From Tenacibaculum skagerrakense (GTDB lineage: Bacteria > Bacteroidota > Bacteroidia > Flavobacteriales > Flavobacteriaceae), in assembly GCF_004345825.1 (NCBI RefSeq), contig NZ_SLXM01000005.1, forward strand, positions 63,290-127,289: a stretch of DNA of 64,000 nt, read 5' to 3'. Numbering within the stretch: position 1 is the first letter of the stretch; every line of letters begins with the position of its first letter. This document shows positions 54,494 through 62,906 of this stretch, piece after piece. Below the pieces are notes generated by a model. The model was not told where the DNA came from and searched no databases. It was given only the letters and a program-made list of their open reading frames with translations. A program made the translations under genes and the position numbers.

Positions 54494-55456
54494 TTATAGG
54501 TTTATTAACTCCGTTCTAATTTTGGCTTTTTTCTTTTTTCCAATCGATTGTAGTTCTTGAGTAAGATGTAAATAATCTTCAATAGGTAAATCAAGGTCAA
54601 TACTTACTAGATAATGAGAATTTGGTTTGATAGAATTTAATTTTTTGAAGTCTTGTTTTGATTTCATGGTTATGATATCAGGATTGAATTTTGCTAAATA
54701 GTCTTTTCTAGAAATATCATGTGGTGCAGGAGGTGGACCATTTTTTAGAAGTTTTTCTTTAAATAAATCAACTCTTATGTTGTAATAATGAAAGAGTCTG
54801 TTTGGAAAATCATAATGAGAAAAAACTTTTATTTTTCGAAGGTTTATGACATTCAAATAAACATAAATTTTAGATAAATCTAGAACTGTTATAGCCTTTC
54901 CTAAAATTAAATAGGGCTCATAATAATTTGTTGAGTTACCACCAAAACAGTTTCTTACTATGAGAAAAGCAGGTAAATCTTCAGTGGTAGTTACTTTACC
55001 ATTTAATATTAATTTTAATTCATCACTTTTATTTTTGAATGCTAGAAAAATACTAGAATTAATATTTAAACTATCAGAATGTATGGTTTTTTTGGATTTA
55101 ATATTTATTAAGTCAAATTTTGTGTGAACCCTTTCTGATGAATCTAAAGAACTAAACCTTTTGTAATATTTAGCATTCTTATATATTAGTAATGAATCCT
55201 TTGAATTATATTTCAAATAATCAACCTTAACATTTCCTTCAAAATAAATTATAATGCTATCTTTTTTTAATTCATAGCTTCCAGTATATGGAAGTCCATA
55301 TCCGTTATCTATTGTAATTGAGTCGTTTTTAAAAGAAAGTTCTCCGTTTCCAGTTCCATCAAAAAACCACCAAACTCCTTCCAAATCTTTTTTTGAAACT
55401 TCCTGAGAACATGAAATTAAGATTAAAGCAAATAATAAGAAGAGCAATTTTTTCAT
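54494..55456 (-). CDS. Putative lipoprotein between two GG-leader peptide genes
   Basis: About 320 residues. The start at 55456 gives MKKLLFLLFALILISCSQEV, a clear lipoprotein signal with Cys in LISC; the longer frame to 55492 adds residues before it. The first part after the signal has WWFFDGTGNGELSFKND and GYGLPYTGSYELKKDSII, a beta-sandwich pattern similar to lipocalin-like proteins. The rest is a mixed fold without a known motif. It lies between two GG-peptide genes on the same strand, so a role in peptide handling or self-protection is possible but unproven. Confidence 0.72.
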   Translation of the reverse strand: MKKLLFLLFALILISCSQEVSKKDLEGVWWFFDGTGNGELSFKNDSITIDNGYGLPYTGSYELKKDSIIIYFEGNVKVDYLKYNSKDSLLIYKNAKYYKRFSSLDSSERVHTKFDLINIKSKKTIHSDSLNINSSIFLAFKNKSDELKLILNGKVTTTEDLPAFLIVRNCFGGNSTNYYEPYLILGKAITVLDLSKIYVYLNVINLRKIKVFSHYDFPNRLFHYYNIRVDLFKEKLLKNGPPPAPHDISRKDYLAKFNPDIITMKSKQDFKKLNSIKPNSHYLVSIDLDLPIEDYLHLTQELQSIGKKKKAKIRTELINL

Positions 55457-55542
55457 TTTCGTAATTTTATCAGAAATATACAAAAACACCATAAAAAAAG
55501 CGAACCAAATAGTTCGCTTAAAAAAACTTATAGTTATGAAAC

Positions 55543-55806
55543 TTAAAATTCAGAATAATAACTAGAACGATAACATTTAATATTGTCTCCATTTGACTCA
55601 TCAATACTTGAGTAATGAGAAAAATACAATGTTGGTCCAATATGTGTAAAATAGCATTCGTATTTTTTATTAGGGTCTCCAACATCTGTTTTACCTGGTG
55701 TCAAACTAGTAGCCGAAGTTGCTAAATTACGACCACCTTCAATTTCAATTTGCTCAAACTTTGTTAATTGCTTAACTCCTTTTAAATTTAAAATGTCTTT
55801 TTTCAT
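55543..55806 (-). CDS. GG-leader peptide, two-cysteine type
   Basis: 87 residues. The leader MKKDILNLKGVKQLTKFEQI ends at Gly24-Gly25. The core is about 62 residues with two Cys (in KKYECYFTHIGPTLYF and GDNIKCYRSSYYSEF), and Tyr is very frequent near the end. It shares the leader pattern and two-Cys design with the peptide at 54112 and may be an exported antimicrobial or signalling peptide. No exporter is adjacent. Confidence 0.7.
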   Translation of the reverse strand: MKKDILNLKGVKQLTKFEQIEIEGGRNLATSATSLTPGKTDVGDPNKKYECYFTHIGPTLYFSHYSSIDESNGDNIKCYRSSYYSEF

Positions 55807-55911
55807 TATTGATATATTTTATGGTTAACACCTTAAAGATATATTCAAGAGAGAGTGGAAGTAGTTATGATTTTCTGAAAAGCTGTTAAGAGTTTCTGAT
55901 TGGTGGAATTT

Positions 55912-56493
55912 TTAAGATAATCTATGTTTTTCAAGTAACTCTAGTACTTTTTTTCCTCTTGCTGTACAGCCTTTACCTTCATGAATTACTTTAGTTCTAA
56001 TAATATGTTCTAATTCAGTATGTACCCAATCTCGATATTTTCCAAATAAAAATAAACTTGTCATTGTATATGCTTTAACGGCTATTTTTTTATCAGTTAA
56101 CAACCAATCAAAGCCAACTTCAATAATTTGATTAATATGGTTGTCAATAAGAAATTGCTTTGTTTTATTATCTTCTTTGTTAGAATAAGCATGTGCTAAA
56201 TGTTCACAAATTTTAGCGCTAGTTCTAACTGCTCCGTCTAAATATAAGTTTGGTAAACCGTTAGTAAAAGTCGTTAAATAAGGTAAAATATAATCAATAC
56301 TATAATGAGTACAAATCCATTCTAAAATCCATGCAGCTTTAATTGATAGTTTATCGTCTACTCTAAAAGTTAAATCTACTAGATGTTTAAACAATTCGGG
56401 TTGCTCTAACACAATAATTGCTGCTTTATTTCGATTTATCTTTTTAGGATTTTCTATACTCTGTAAAACAGAAATTAAAAAATCAATACTCAT
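55912..56493 (-). CDS. HEAT-like helical protein, unknown
   Basis: 193 residues, almost all helical. Helix pairs such as IKAAWILEWICTHYSIDYIL near residue 52 and AVKAYTMTSLFLFGKYRDW near 140 give a HEAT-like solenoid pattern. It is not a complete enzyme. Similar proteins in Flavobacteria have been labelled adenylosuccinate lyase, which I think is wrong by size and content. Cytoplasmic, role unknown; divergent from the MORN-repeat gene. Confidence 0.7.
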   Translation of the reverse strand: MSIDFLISVLQSIENPKKINRNKAAIIVLEQPELFKHLVDLTFRVDDKLSIKAAWILEWICTHYSIDYILPYLTTFTNGLPNLYLDGAVRTSAKICEHLAHAYSNKEDNKTKQFLIDNHINQIIEVGFDWLLTDKKIAVKAYTMTSLFLFGKYRDWVHTELEHIIRTKVIHEGKGCTARGKKVLELLEKHRLS

Positions 56494-56557
56494 ATTGGTA
56501 TGGTTTATGTACTTTTACATTTATAATTATTAAATATACGGACAAAAGAAAAAAAGA

Positions 56558-57268
56558 ATGGTAAAAGTTAACTTGTTAATTATCTTAAGTTTCGTAGTAA
56601 GCTCATTCATTGCATTTAGCCAAAAAACTAATCAGTTGGATGCTAATGGAAAACGCGATGGAATTTGGCGTAAGTTTTATGATAATGGAGACATTAGGTA
56701 TGAAGGAGAGTTTCAAAATGGAAAAGAAATAGGCACATTTACTTTTTACAACCAGGGTTCTTCATATCCATCAATAGTGAAAATTTTCTCGAAAAAATCT
56801 GATACAGCTACTGTAAAATTTTTCAATAAAAGTAGAGTAAAAACTACTGGTAAAATGGTTGGAAAAAAAAGGGTAGGTAAATGGATTTATTATTTTGAAG
56901 ATGGTAAACGTGTTTTTTCAGAAGAAAACTATAAAGATGGACTTTTGAATGGTGTTGTAAAAAATTTCTACGATAATGGTAATGTTACTGAAGAAACTCA
57001 TTATAAAGAAGGAAAAAAACATGGTTCTTCTAAAATTTACACTGAAAATGGAGTGTTAATTGAAGATGTAAATTATGTAGATGGTAAGTTGAATGGTTTA
57101 GCAAAGTATTTCGATATTAAAGGTGTTATTAAAGAAAAAGGAATCTATGCAGATGGTGCTAGAGCAGGGAAGTGGGAGTATTACATCGATGGCGAAGTTT
57201 CTGAAAAAGGAAGACCGAGAAAGAACATGCTAAAAAATGATGAAAAACCTGAAGAAGAGGAAGAGTAA
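56558..57268 (+). CDS. Secreted MORN-repeat (YwqK-like) protein
   Basis: 236 residues with a signal peptide (about 1-21). It has repeated MORN-type units of the form G-x-W-x-x-Y-Y/F-x-D/E-N/G-G, for example NGKRDGIWRKFYDNGDIRYE, KRVGKWIYYFEDGKRV and GLLNGVVKNFYDNGNVTEE. The end is Glu-rich. The YwqK family was named as an antitoxin, but many Bacteroidota members are secreted and of unknown role; here no toxin gene is adjacent. Single gene. Confidence 0.87.
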   Translation: MVKVNLLIILSFVVSSFIAFSQKTNQLDANGKRDGIWRKFYDNGDIRYEGEFQNGKEIGTFTFYNQGSSYPSIVKIFSKKSDTATVKFFNKSRVKTTGKMVGKKRVGKWIYYFEDGKRVFSEENYKDGLLNGVVKNFYDNGNVTEETHYKEGKKHGSSKIYTENGVLIEDVNYVDGKLNGLAKYFDIKGVIKEKGIYADGARAGKWEYYIDGEVSEKGRPRKNMLKNDEKPEEEEE

Positions 57269-57342
57269 TCTAAAAATCTACCGATAACTTTATTCTATAA
57301 GCTTATCAATATTACCCATATAAAAAAACAGATTCTTATTCG

Positions 57343-57350
57343 TAAATTTG
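57343..57350 (+). promoter_or_regulatory. Candidate -7 element upstream of mnmA
   Basis: TAAATTTG fits TAnnTTTG and lies 20 bases before the ATG at 57371. A -33 TTG is not visible. Confidence 0.4.
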
Positions 57351-57370
57351 CACCCTAAATTTGGCAATAT

Positions 57371-58558
57371 ATGAAAAGAGTAGTAGTTGGACTTTCAGGC
57401 GGAGTAGATAGTAGTGTTACTGCTTACTTATTACAAGAGCAAGGGTATGAAGTCATTGGGTTATTCATGAAAAATTGGCATGATGATTCTGTTACCATTT
57501 CTGATGAATGTCCATGGCTTGAAGACAGTAATGATGCTATGATTGTTGCTGAAAAACTTGGAATTCCTTTTCAAACGGTTGATTTAAGTGAACAATACAA
57601 AGAGCGTATTGTAGATTACATGTTTGATGAATATGAAAAAGGAAGAACACCTAATCCAGATGTTTTATGTAATAGAGAAATTAAGTTTGATGTATTTATG
57701 GATATTGCATTGAGCTTAGGAGCTGATTATGTTGCAACGGGTCATTATTGTAGAAAAGAAGAGGAAATAATTGATGGAAAACCTGTTTATAAATTATTGG
57801 CAGGAAAGGATGGGAATAAAGATCAGTCTTATTTCTTATGTCAGTTATCGCAAGAACAATTATCAAAAGCCTTATTTCCAATTGGAGAGTTAACCAAACC
57901 TGAGGTTAGAGAAATTGCTAAAGAAGCGGATTTAATTACAGCTGAAAAGAAAGACTCACAAGGGTTATGTTTTATTGGAAAAGTAAGATTACCAGATTTT
58001 CTTCAACAAAAATTACAACCTAAAGAAGGTGTAATTGTACAGGTTCCAAGTTCTTTTGAGGCTTATAACAAACCATTACCAAGATTTGAAAATAAGCAAG
58101 CTGAATTGACATACAAATCAAAGAAGTTTGAATATTTAGTTTCTGACGGGAAAGTTGTAGGAAAGCATCAAGGAGCGCATTATTTTACGAAAGGACAACG
58201 TAAAGGTTTAGCTGTTGGCGGAACCAAAGAACCACTTTTTGTAATTGAAACAGATGTAGATGAAAATGTAATTTTTACAGGAGAAGGTAAAGATCATAAA
58301 GGTTTGTATAGAAACGTATTGTTTGTTTCTAATGAGGAATTGCACTGGGTTCGAGAAGATTTAGCATTACAAACAGATGAAATTATGGAGGTTGAGGCTA
58401 GAATACGCTACCGTCAACCTTTAGAAAAAGCAACATTATATAAGGTTGAGAATGGTTTGTTTGTTGAGTTTGAAAATCCACAATCAGCTATTCAAGAAGG
58501 ACAATTTGTTGCTTGGTATCGTAAGGAAGAACTTTTAGGTTCGGGCGTTATTTCGTAG
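57371..58558 (+). CDS. mnmA: tRNA 2-thiouridylase MnmA
   Basis: Thiolates U34 of tRNA-Lys, -Glu and -Gln using ATP and a sulfur relay. 395 residues. The PP-loop motif GLSGGVDSS is at residues 7-15, the catalytic nucleophile Cys100 is in [12 protein letters not shown], and the persulfide Cys200 is in GLCFIGK, with the C-terminal beta-barrel following. [18 protein letters not shown] is the usual early signature of the longer MnmA branch. It is ten bases ahead of the nitronate monooxygenase gene and probably forms an operon with it. Confidence 0.95.
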   Translation: MKRVVVGLSGGVDSSVTAYLLQEQGYEVIGLFMKNWHDDSVTISDECPWLEDSNDAMIVAEKLGIPFQTVDLSEQYKERIVDYMFDEYEKGRTPNPDVLCNREIKFDVFMDIALSLGADYVATGHYCRKEEEIIDGKPVYKLLAGKDGNKDQSYFLCQLSQEQLSKALFPIGELTKPEVREIAKEADLITAEKKDSQGLCFIGKVRLPDFLQQKLQPKEGVIVQVPSSFEAYNKPLPRFENKQAELTYKSKKFEYLVSDGKVVGKHQGAHYFTKGQRKGLAVGGTKEPLFVIETDVDENVIFTGEGKDHKGLYRNVLFVSNEELHWVREDLALQTDEIMEVEARIRYRQPLEKATLYKVENGLFVEFENPQSAIQEGQFVAWYRKEELLGSGVIS

Positions 58559-58567
58559 TTTCGCTAT

Positions 58568-59500
58568 ATGCAAAACAAGATTACACAACTTTTTAATATA
58601 CAATATCCAATTATTCAAGGTGGAATGATTTGGGTATCAGGATGGAAACTAGCTTCAGCGGTTTCTAATGCTGGAGGTTTAGGTTTAATTGGTGCAGGAT
58701 CTATGTATCCTGAGGTGTTACGAGAGCACATCCAGAAATGTAAAAAAGCAACTGATAAACCTTTTGGGGTTAACGTACCAATGTTGTATCCAGATATTGA
58801 AAAAATCATGGATATAATTGTAGAAGAAGGGGTGAAAATCGTTTTTACTTCAGCGGGGAATCCAAAAACATGGACTTCCTTTCTTAAGGAAAAAGGAATT
58901 ACGGTGGTTCATGTTGTTAGCTCTGTGAAATTTGCATTAAAAGCAGAAGCAGCTGGAGTTGACGCTGTAGTTTGCGAAGGTTTTGAAGCTGGAGGTCATA
59001 ACGGTAGAGAAGAAACAACAACCTTTACGTTAATTCCAATGGTGAAAGAACAGGTTAAAATCCCTGTAATATCTGCTGGAGGAATAGGATCGGGGAGAGG
59101 AATGTTAGCTGCTATGGTTTTGGGTGCGGATGGTGTTCAAATTGGTAGTAGATTTGCAGCTACTGTAGAATCTTCTGCACACGACCATTTTAAAGATACA
59201 ATTGTAAAGGTTAAAGATGGAGATACCTATGTAACATTAAAAGAGTTAGCTCCAGTTCGTTTGGTACGAAATAAGTTTTTTAATGATGTACAAGAGTTAT
59301 ATCAAAAAGGACCTAGTGTTGAAGAACTAAAAGCTTTATTAGGTAGAGCAAGAGCGAAACGCGGAATGTTTGAAGGAGATTTAGAAGAAGGCGAATTAGA
59401 AATTGGTCAAATTGCAGGATTAATTCATGAAATAAAACCTGCTAAACAAGTTTTAGACGAAATTATAACAGAATACCTAGAGGTAAAAAATAACTTATAA
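58568..59500 (+). CDS. Nitronate monooxygenase-family protein
   Basis: FMN-dependent enzyme of 310 residues. The FMN-binding TIM barrel shows PIIQGGMIWVSGWKLASAVS early, NAGGLGLIGAGSM, VCEGFEAGGHNGR near residue 135 and PVISAGGIGSGRGML with DGVQIGSRFAAT near 190. The family includes nitronate monooxygenases and FabK-like enoyl-ACP reductases; sequence alone does not separate them here. It follows mnmA by ten bases. Confidence 0.88.
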   Translation: MQNKITQLFNIQYPIIQGGMIWVSGWKLASAVSNAGGLGLIGAGSMYPEVLREHIQKCKKATDKPFGVNVPMLYPDIEKIMDIIVEEGVKIVFTSAGNPKTWTSFLKEKGITVVHVVSSVKFALKAEAAGVDAVVCEGFEAGGHNGREETTTFTLIPMVKEQVKIPVISAGGIGSGRGMLAAMVLGADGVQIGSRFAATVESSAHDHFKDTIVKVKDGDTYVTLKELAPVRLVRNKFFNDVQELYQKGPSVEELKALLGRARAKRGMFEGDLEEGELEIGQIAGLIHEIKPAKQVLDEIITEYLEVKNNL

Positions 59501-59533
59501 AAAAAGAGCTTCATTTAGAAGCTCTTTTTATTT
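59501..59533. terminator. Bidirectional terminator
   Basis: AAAAAGAGCTTC and GAAGCTCTTTTT pair around a short loop between the convergent genes ending at 59500 and 59535. Confidence 0.85.
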
Positions 59534-59534
59534 A

Positions 59535-60677
59535 TTAAAAGTTTACGTAATCTACAATTTCTAATCCGTAACCTATCATACCTACACGTTTTTCTTGCTT
59601 TGTATTAGACACTAATCGAAGTTTATGAATATTTAAATCGTGTAATATTTGGGCACCAATACCAAAATCTTTATTATCAAAAGCAATGGCAGGAGCTTTC
59701 ATTTCTCCATTTTCTTGATTTTCTTTCAACCCTTTTAATCGATTCAATAAGTTTAAAGACTGATTTTGTTGATTGATAAATAAAATTGCTCCACGTCCGT
59801 CTTCATTAATCACATTAAACATTCTGTCTAATTTCTTATCAGCATCATTGGTTAATGTTCCTAAAATATCGTTGTTTACTAGGTTTGAGTTTACACGAGT
59901 AATAATTGGTTCGTTTTTACCCCAAGTACCTCGAGTTAAAGCAATATGAATTTGTTTGTTTGTAGTTTGTTCATAAGCTCTTAATCTAAATTCTCCAAAG
60001 CGTGTTTGCACCATAAAGTCTTCTTTCTTTTCAATTAAAGAATCATGTTCCATTCGGTACGCAACTAAATCTTCAATAGAAACAATTTTTAAATCAAACT
60101 TTTTTGCAACTTTAATCAACTGCGGCAAACGTGCCATTGTTCCATCTTCATTCATTATTTCCACAATAACACCAGCTGGTTGTAATCCAGCTAATCTAGC
60201 AAAATCAATAGCAGCTTCAGTATGTCCAGTTCTACGTAAAACCCCACCATCTTTTGCTTTTAGAGGGAAAATATGTCCTGGTCTAGCTAAATCAAAAGGC
60301 TTAGTATCTTTATTTATAAGCGCTTCTATAGTTTTAGCTCTATCAGATGCGGAAATTCCAGTGGTAACACCTTTACCTCTTAAATCAACAGAAACAGTAA
60401 AAGCTGTTTCCATTGGATCGGTATTGTTGTTTACCATCATTTCTAACTCTAAATCTTTACACCTATTTTCTGTTAAAGGAGTACAAATTAATCCTCTACC
60501 GTGAGTTGCCATGAAATTAATCATTTCTGGAGTAACTTTCTCAGCAGCAGCTAGAAAATCACCTTCGTTTTCACGATCCTCATCATCAACTACAATAATT
60601 ACTTTTCCAGCTCTTATATCATTGATAGCTTCTTCAATGGTGTTTAATTGAATTTTTTGAGTAGTTTGTGTTGTCAT
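59535..60677 (-). CDS. ribB: RibB-type DHBP synthase with degenerate GTP cyclohydrolase II-like domain
   Basis: The N-terminal domain (about 1-208) is a complete 3,4-dihydroxy-2-butanone 4-phosphate synthase of riboflavin biosynthesis, with [13 protein letters not shown] near residue 30 and [19 protein letters not shown] near 146. The C-terminal part (about 215-380) has the outline of GTP cyclohydrolase II but lacks the three zinc Cys of that enzyme in the region [16 protein letters not shown] to [18 protein letters not shown]. The second activity is therefore probably missing, and the GTP step needs another enzyme elsewhere. 380 residues is the usual length of this flavobacterial type. Confidence 0.9.
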   Translation of the reverse strand: MTTQTTQKIQLNTIEEAINDIRAGKVIIVVDDEDRENEGDFLAAAEKVTPEMINFMATHGRGLICTPLTENRCKDLELEMMVNNNTDPMETAFTVSVDLRGKGVTTGISASDRAKTIEALINKDTKPFDLARPGHIFPLKAKDGGVLRRTGHTEAAIDFARLAGLQPAGVIVEIMNEDGTMARLPQLIKVAKKFDLKIVSIEDLVAYRMEHDSLIEKKEDFMVQTRFGEFRLRAYEQTTNKQIHIALTRGTWGKNEPIITRVNSNLVNNDILGTLTNDADKKLDRMFNVINEDGRGAILFINQQNQSLNLLNRLKGLKENQENGEMKAPAIAFDNKDFGIGAQILHDLNIHKLRLVSNTKQEKRVGMIGYGLEIVDYVNF

Positions 60678-60681
60678 GGTT

Positions 60682-62130
60682 TTATGATGTTTTCCTTTTT
60701 ACAGGAAATATTTTGATAAAAAAGTTCTTTATTCGTACAAAAAAGCTGTTGATATCAAACAGTCCTTTGTCTTGTGTTGCTCTAATTGTTAAAATAAGTG
60801 CCAAAGGTAGCATAATACAAACAGCTAGCCAAGATCCCGCTATAGCAGATAATGTACTTTCCTCTGCCATATTTCTACCAAAAGTATTGGTGAAAAAATA
60901 TAGAACATAAATTCCGATAGCTAAAATCATTGGCAACCCCATACCTCCTTTACGAATTATGGAACCTAAAGGTGCACCTATAAAGAATAAAATTAAACAG
61001 GATAATGAAAAGGCTACACGATTGTAAAATTCGATATCATATAGGTTTAAAACTTTTCTTCTATATTTAAATGAATTCTTATTGGCACTGTAATTATTAA
61101 TGGTTCTGTCTATTTTAGATATTGCAGAATTGATAATATCTCGTTGTTTTAAAGGTTCAAAATTGTCTAAAACAGTACTAGATAGCTTTTTATTAATTAA
61201 AGAATCAGGTAATCGATATAAATCTTCAGCTTCGCTATTTCTATATAAACTCTTAGCTCTTGAATCCACATATTCATCATAAATATTTTTCAATTTAGGT
61301 AAGGTGTCTTTTAGCTGTTTTAAGCTAAGCATATTAAAGTTTTTTGTATGGTTGATTTCATCCAAACGATCATCAGTAAAAGCAGAAATATCAATATTTA
61401 AAATATACTCATCAAAATCAGCATACGAAGCTTTCATTCTAAAGCGATCTTTATAGGCAGACTTATCGTTTACATGGTGTTCATAAAAATGACCGTCATT
61501 TAACTTTAATGTCATGTATCGGCTACCTTCTTCAGAGATTAATTCTCCGTGCTTAGCTGAAATAATTTTATTATTTCCTTTTTTTGCCGATAGGTCATAA
61601 ATTAGAACATTTTTTAGCAAATTATTTTCTTCGCCATATTTCTCATCAAACTTAATTTGATAGTTAGGTATATCAGCATTAAAACTACCAGGAACTAAGG
61701 CTAAGGCAGGTTGTTTTTTTCGAATATTTATTTTAAGGTTGATTTGCTTTAAAATCGCATAAGGATATACGTAGTTTAAAAACACAAAATTAAGTCCACT
61801 CATTATAATAGCAAAAAACACCAAAGGACGAATCATTCTTTGTAATGAAACCCCTGCAGATTTTGCGGCAGCAAATTCATAGTTTTCAGATAAACTACCG
61901 AGTGTCATAATTGAAGAGAGTAAAACACCGATAGGCAATGCTTGTGGAGCCACAATAAGTGTGGTATACCATAAAAATTTCAAGATAATTGCAATGCTAA
62001 TTCCTTTACCGGCTAAATCATCAAAAGCCAACCATAAAGCCTGCATTACCAATACAAACAGAATGATAAAGAAGGTAGCTAAAAAAGGAATTAAAAAACT
62101 TTTTAATATATACTTATCGAGTCTTTTCAC
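60682..62130 (-). CDS. LptF/LptG-type YjgP/YjgQ permease
   Basis: About 482 residues from the preferred start. Inner-membrane subunit of the LPS export ABC complex. It has the family layout: membrane helices near residues 15-35, 55-75 and 100-120, a large periplasmic beta-jellyroll part (about 130-370), and three helices at the end (IEFYNRVAFSLSCLILFFIG). I use a GTG start at 62130, giving VKRLDKYILKSFLIPF, the typical family beginning; the longer frame to 62202 adds 24 residues with no family match. The TACATTTG box lies just upstream. Whether it is LptF or LptG is open. Confidence 0.87.
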   Translation of the reverse strand: MKRLDKYILKSFLIPFLATFFIILFVLVMQALWLAFDDLAGKGISIAIILKFLWYTTLIVAPQALPIGVLLSSIMTLGSLSENYEFAAAKSAGVSLQRMIRPLVFFAIIMSGLNFVFLNYVYPYAILKQINLKINIRKKQPALALVPGSFNADIPNYQIKFDEKYGEENNLLKNVLIYDLSAKKGNNKIISAKHGELISEEGSRYMTLKLNDGHFYEHHVNDKSAYKDRFRMKASYADFDEYILNIDISAFTDDRLDEINHTKNFNMLSLKQLKDTLPKLKNIYDEYVDSRAKSLYRNSEAEDLYRLPDSLINKKLSSTVLDNFEPLKQRDIINSAISKIDRTINNYSANKNSFKYRRKVLNLYDIEFYNRVAFSLSCLILFFIGAPLGSIIRKGGMGLPMILAIGIYVLYFFTNTFGRNMAEESTLSAIAGSWLAVCIMLPLALILTIRATQDKGLFDINSFFVRIKNFFIKIFPVKRKTS

Positions 62131-62135
62131 GAATA

Positions 62136-62143
62136 CAAATGTA
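62136..62143 (-). promoter_or_regulatory. Candidate -7 element immediately before the permease GTG start
   Basis: On the minus strand TACATTTG matches the Bacteroidota -7 consensus and lies five bases before the GTG at 62130. A TTG 22 bases further upstream (62168-62166) may be the -33 element. The transcript would be leaderless or nearly so, which argues for the GTG start. Confidence 0.5.
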
Positions 62144-62229
62144 ATGAGCTTAGCTGTAATAAACACAAAAGTTTTGTTAATTGCCCAAAAAGCTATTAAC
62201 AAAACTTTGTTAATGTATTTTAAAAGTTG

Positions 62230-62883
62230 TTAATCTACTAAATAACCTAACTTTTCATACTTCTCTTTATCAAAAGAAAATAAGTTTTCCGATATTGGTT
62301 GATTACTTTTAAACTTGTTAATGGTAAAAGTGGTAACGGCTCCGTTCGAACCTATTTGTATTAACTTGTAGATGTGTTTTGTTTTAGCATCAATACCTAA
62401 TTGAACTTTAACAATATCAGAGTTACTATCTATAGGAGTTAAATCTACATACTGAACCTGACGTCCATTATTATTTTTAATTTCTCCCATTTTATAATTG
62501 TAACCATCTTTGTAAAATGTTAACAGCTTAGAAGGATAAATAAAACCATCCTCTTCTTCTAAATCTCCATTTGTTATGGTTACTTCTTTTTCTTCTTTAT
62601 TAATAACAACCAATTTCTTCCCATTAAACACAAAGTTGTTTCCTAAGTAATCAAGATTGTATTTTTCCCCTGCAATTGTAATATTTCCTCGAATAGGAGG
62701 GTCGTTTGTAATACCTGCTTCTTCATTGACTAAAGTAGAAGTAAACCCAATCATCATGTTTTTATAAGCTCCCATCTTAGAAGATACTTCATCTAATAAA
62801 GCCTTTGCTGACTCAGAGTTATCCTGCGCTCTAGAAGTAATTCCAATTAATAATGCTATTACTAATAATCCTATTTTTCTCAT
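62230..62883 (-). CDS. LolA-like outer-membrane lipoprotein carrier protein
   Basis: 217 residues with a signal peptide (about 1-19, TSRAQ). The body is the LolA-like twisted beta-sheet with helices. KMGAYKNMMIGFTSTLVNEE early, RGNITIAGEKYNLDYLGNNF near residue 65 and a late ISENLFSFDKEKYEKLGYL tail. It is predicted to carry lipoproteins across the periplasm. It is just downstream of the ftsK gene and upstream of the LptF/G permease, so three envelope genes are grouped here. Confidence 0.87.
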   Translation of the reverse strand: MRKIGLLVIALLIGITSRAQDNSESAKALLDEVSSKMGAYKNMMIGFTSTLVNEEAGITNDPPIRGNITIAGEKYNLDYLGNNFVFNGKKLVVINKEEKEVTITNGDLEEEDGFIYPSKLLTFYKDGYNYKMGEIKNNNGRQVQYVDLTPIDSNSDIVKVQLGIDAKTKHIYKLIQIGSNGAVTTFTINKFKSNQPISENLFSFDKEKYEKLGYLVD

Positions 62884-62906
62884 CGTATTTTGTTTCTTAA
62901 AATGGT

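Noticed and set aside
56558..57268. Antitoxin of a toxin-antitoxin pair
   Set aside because: The name YwqK antitoxin suggests it, but the protein is secreted and no partner toxin gene is adjacent.
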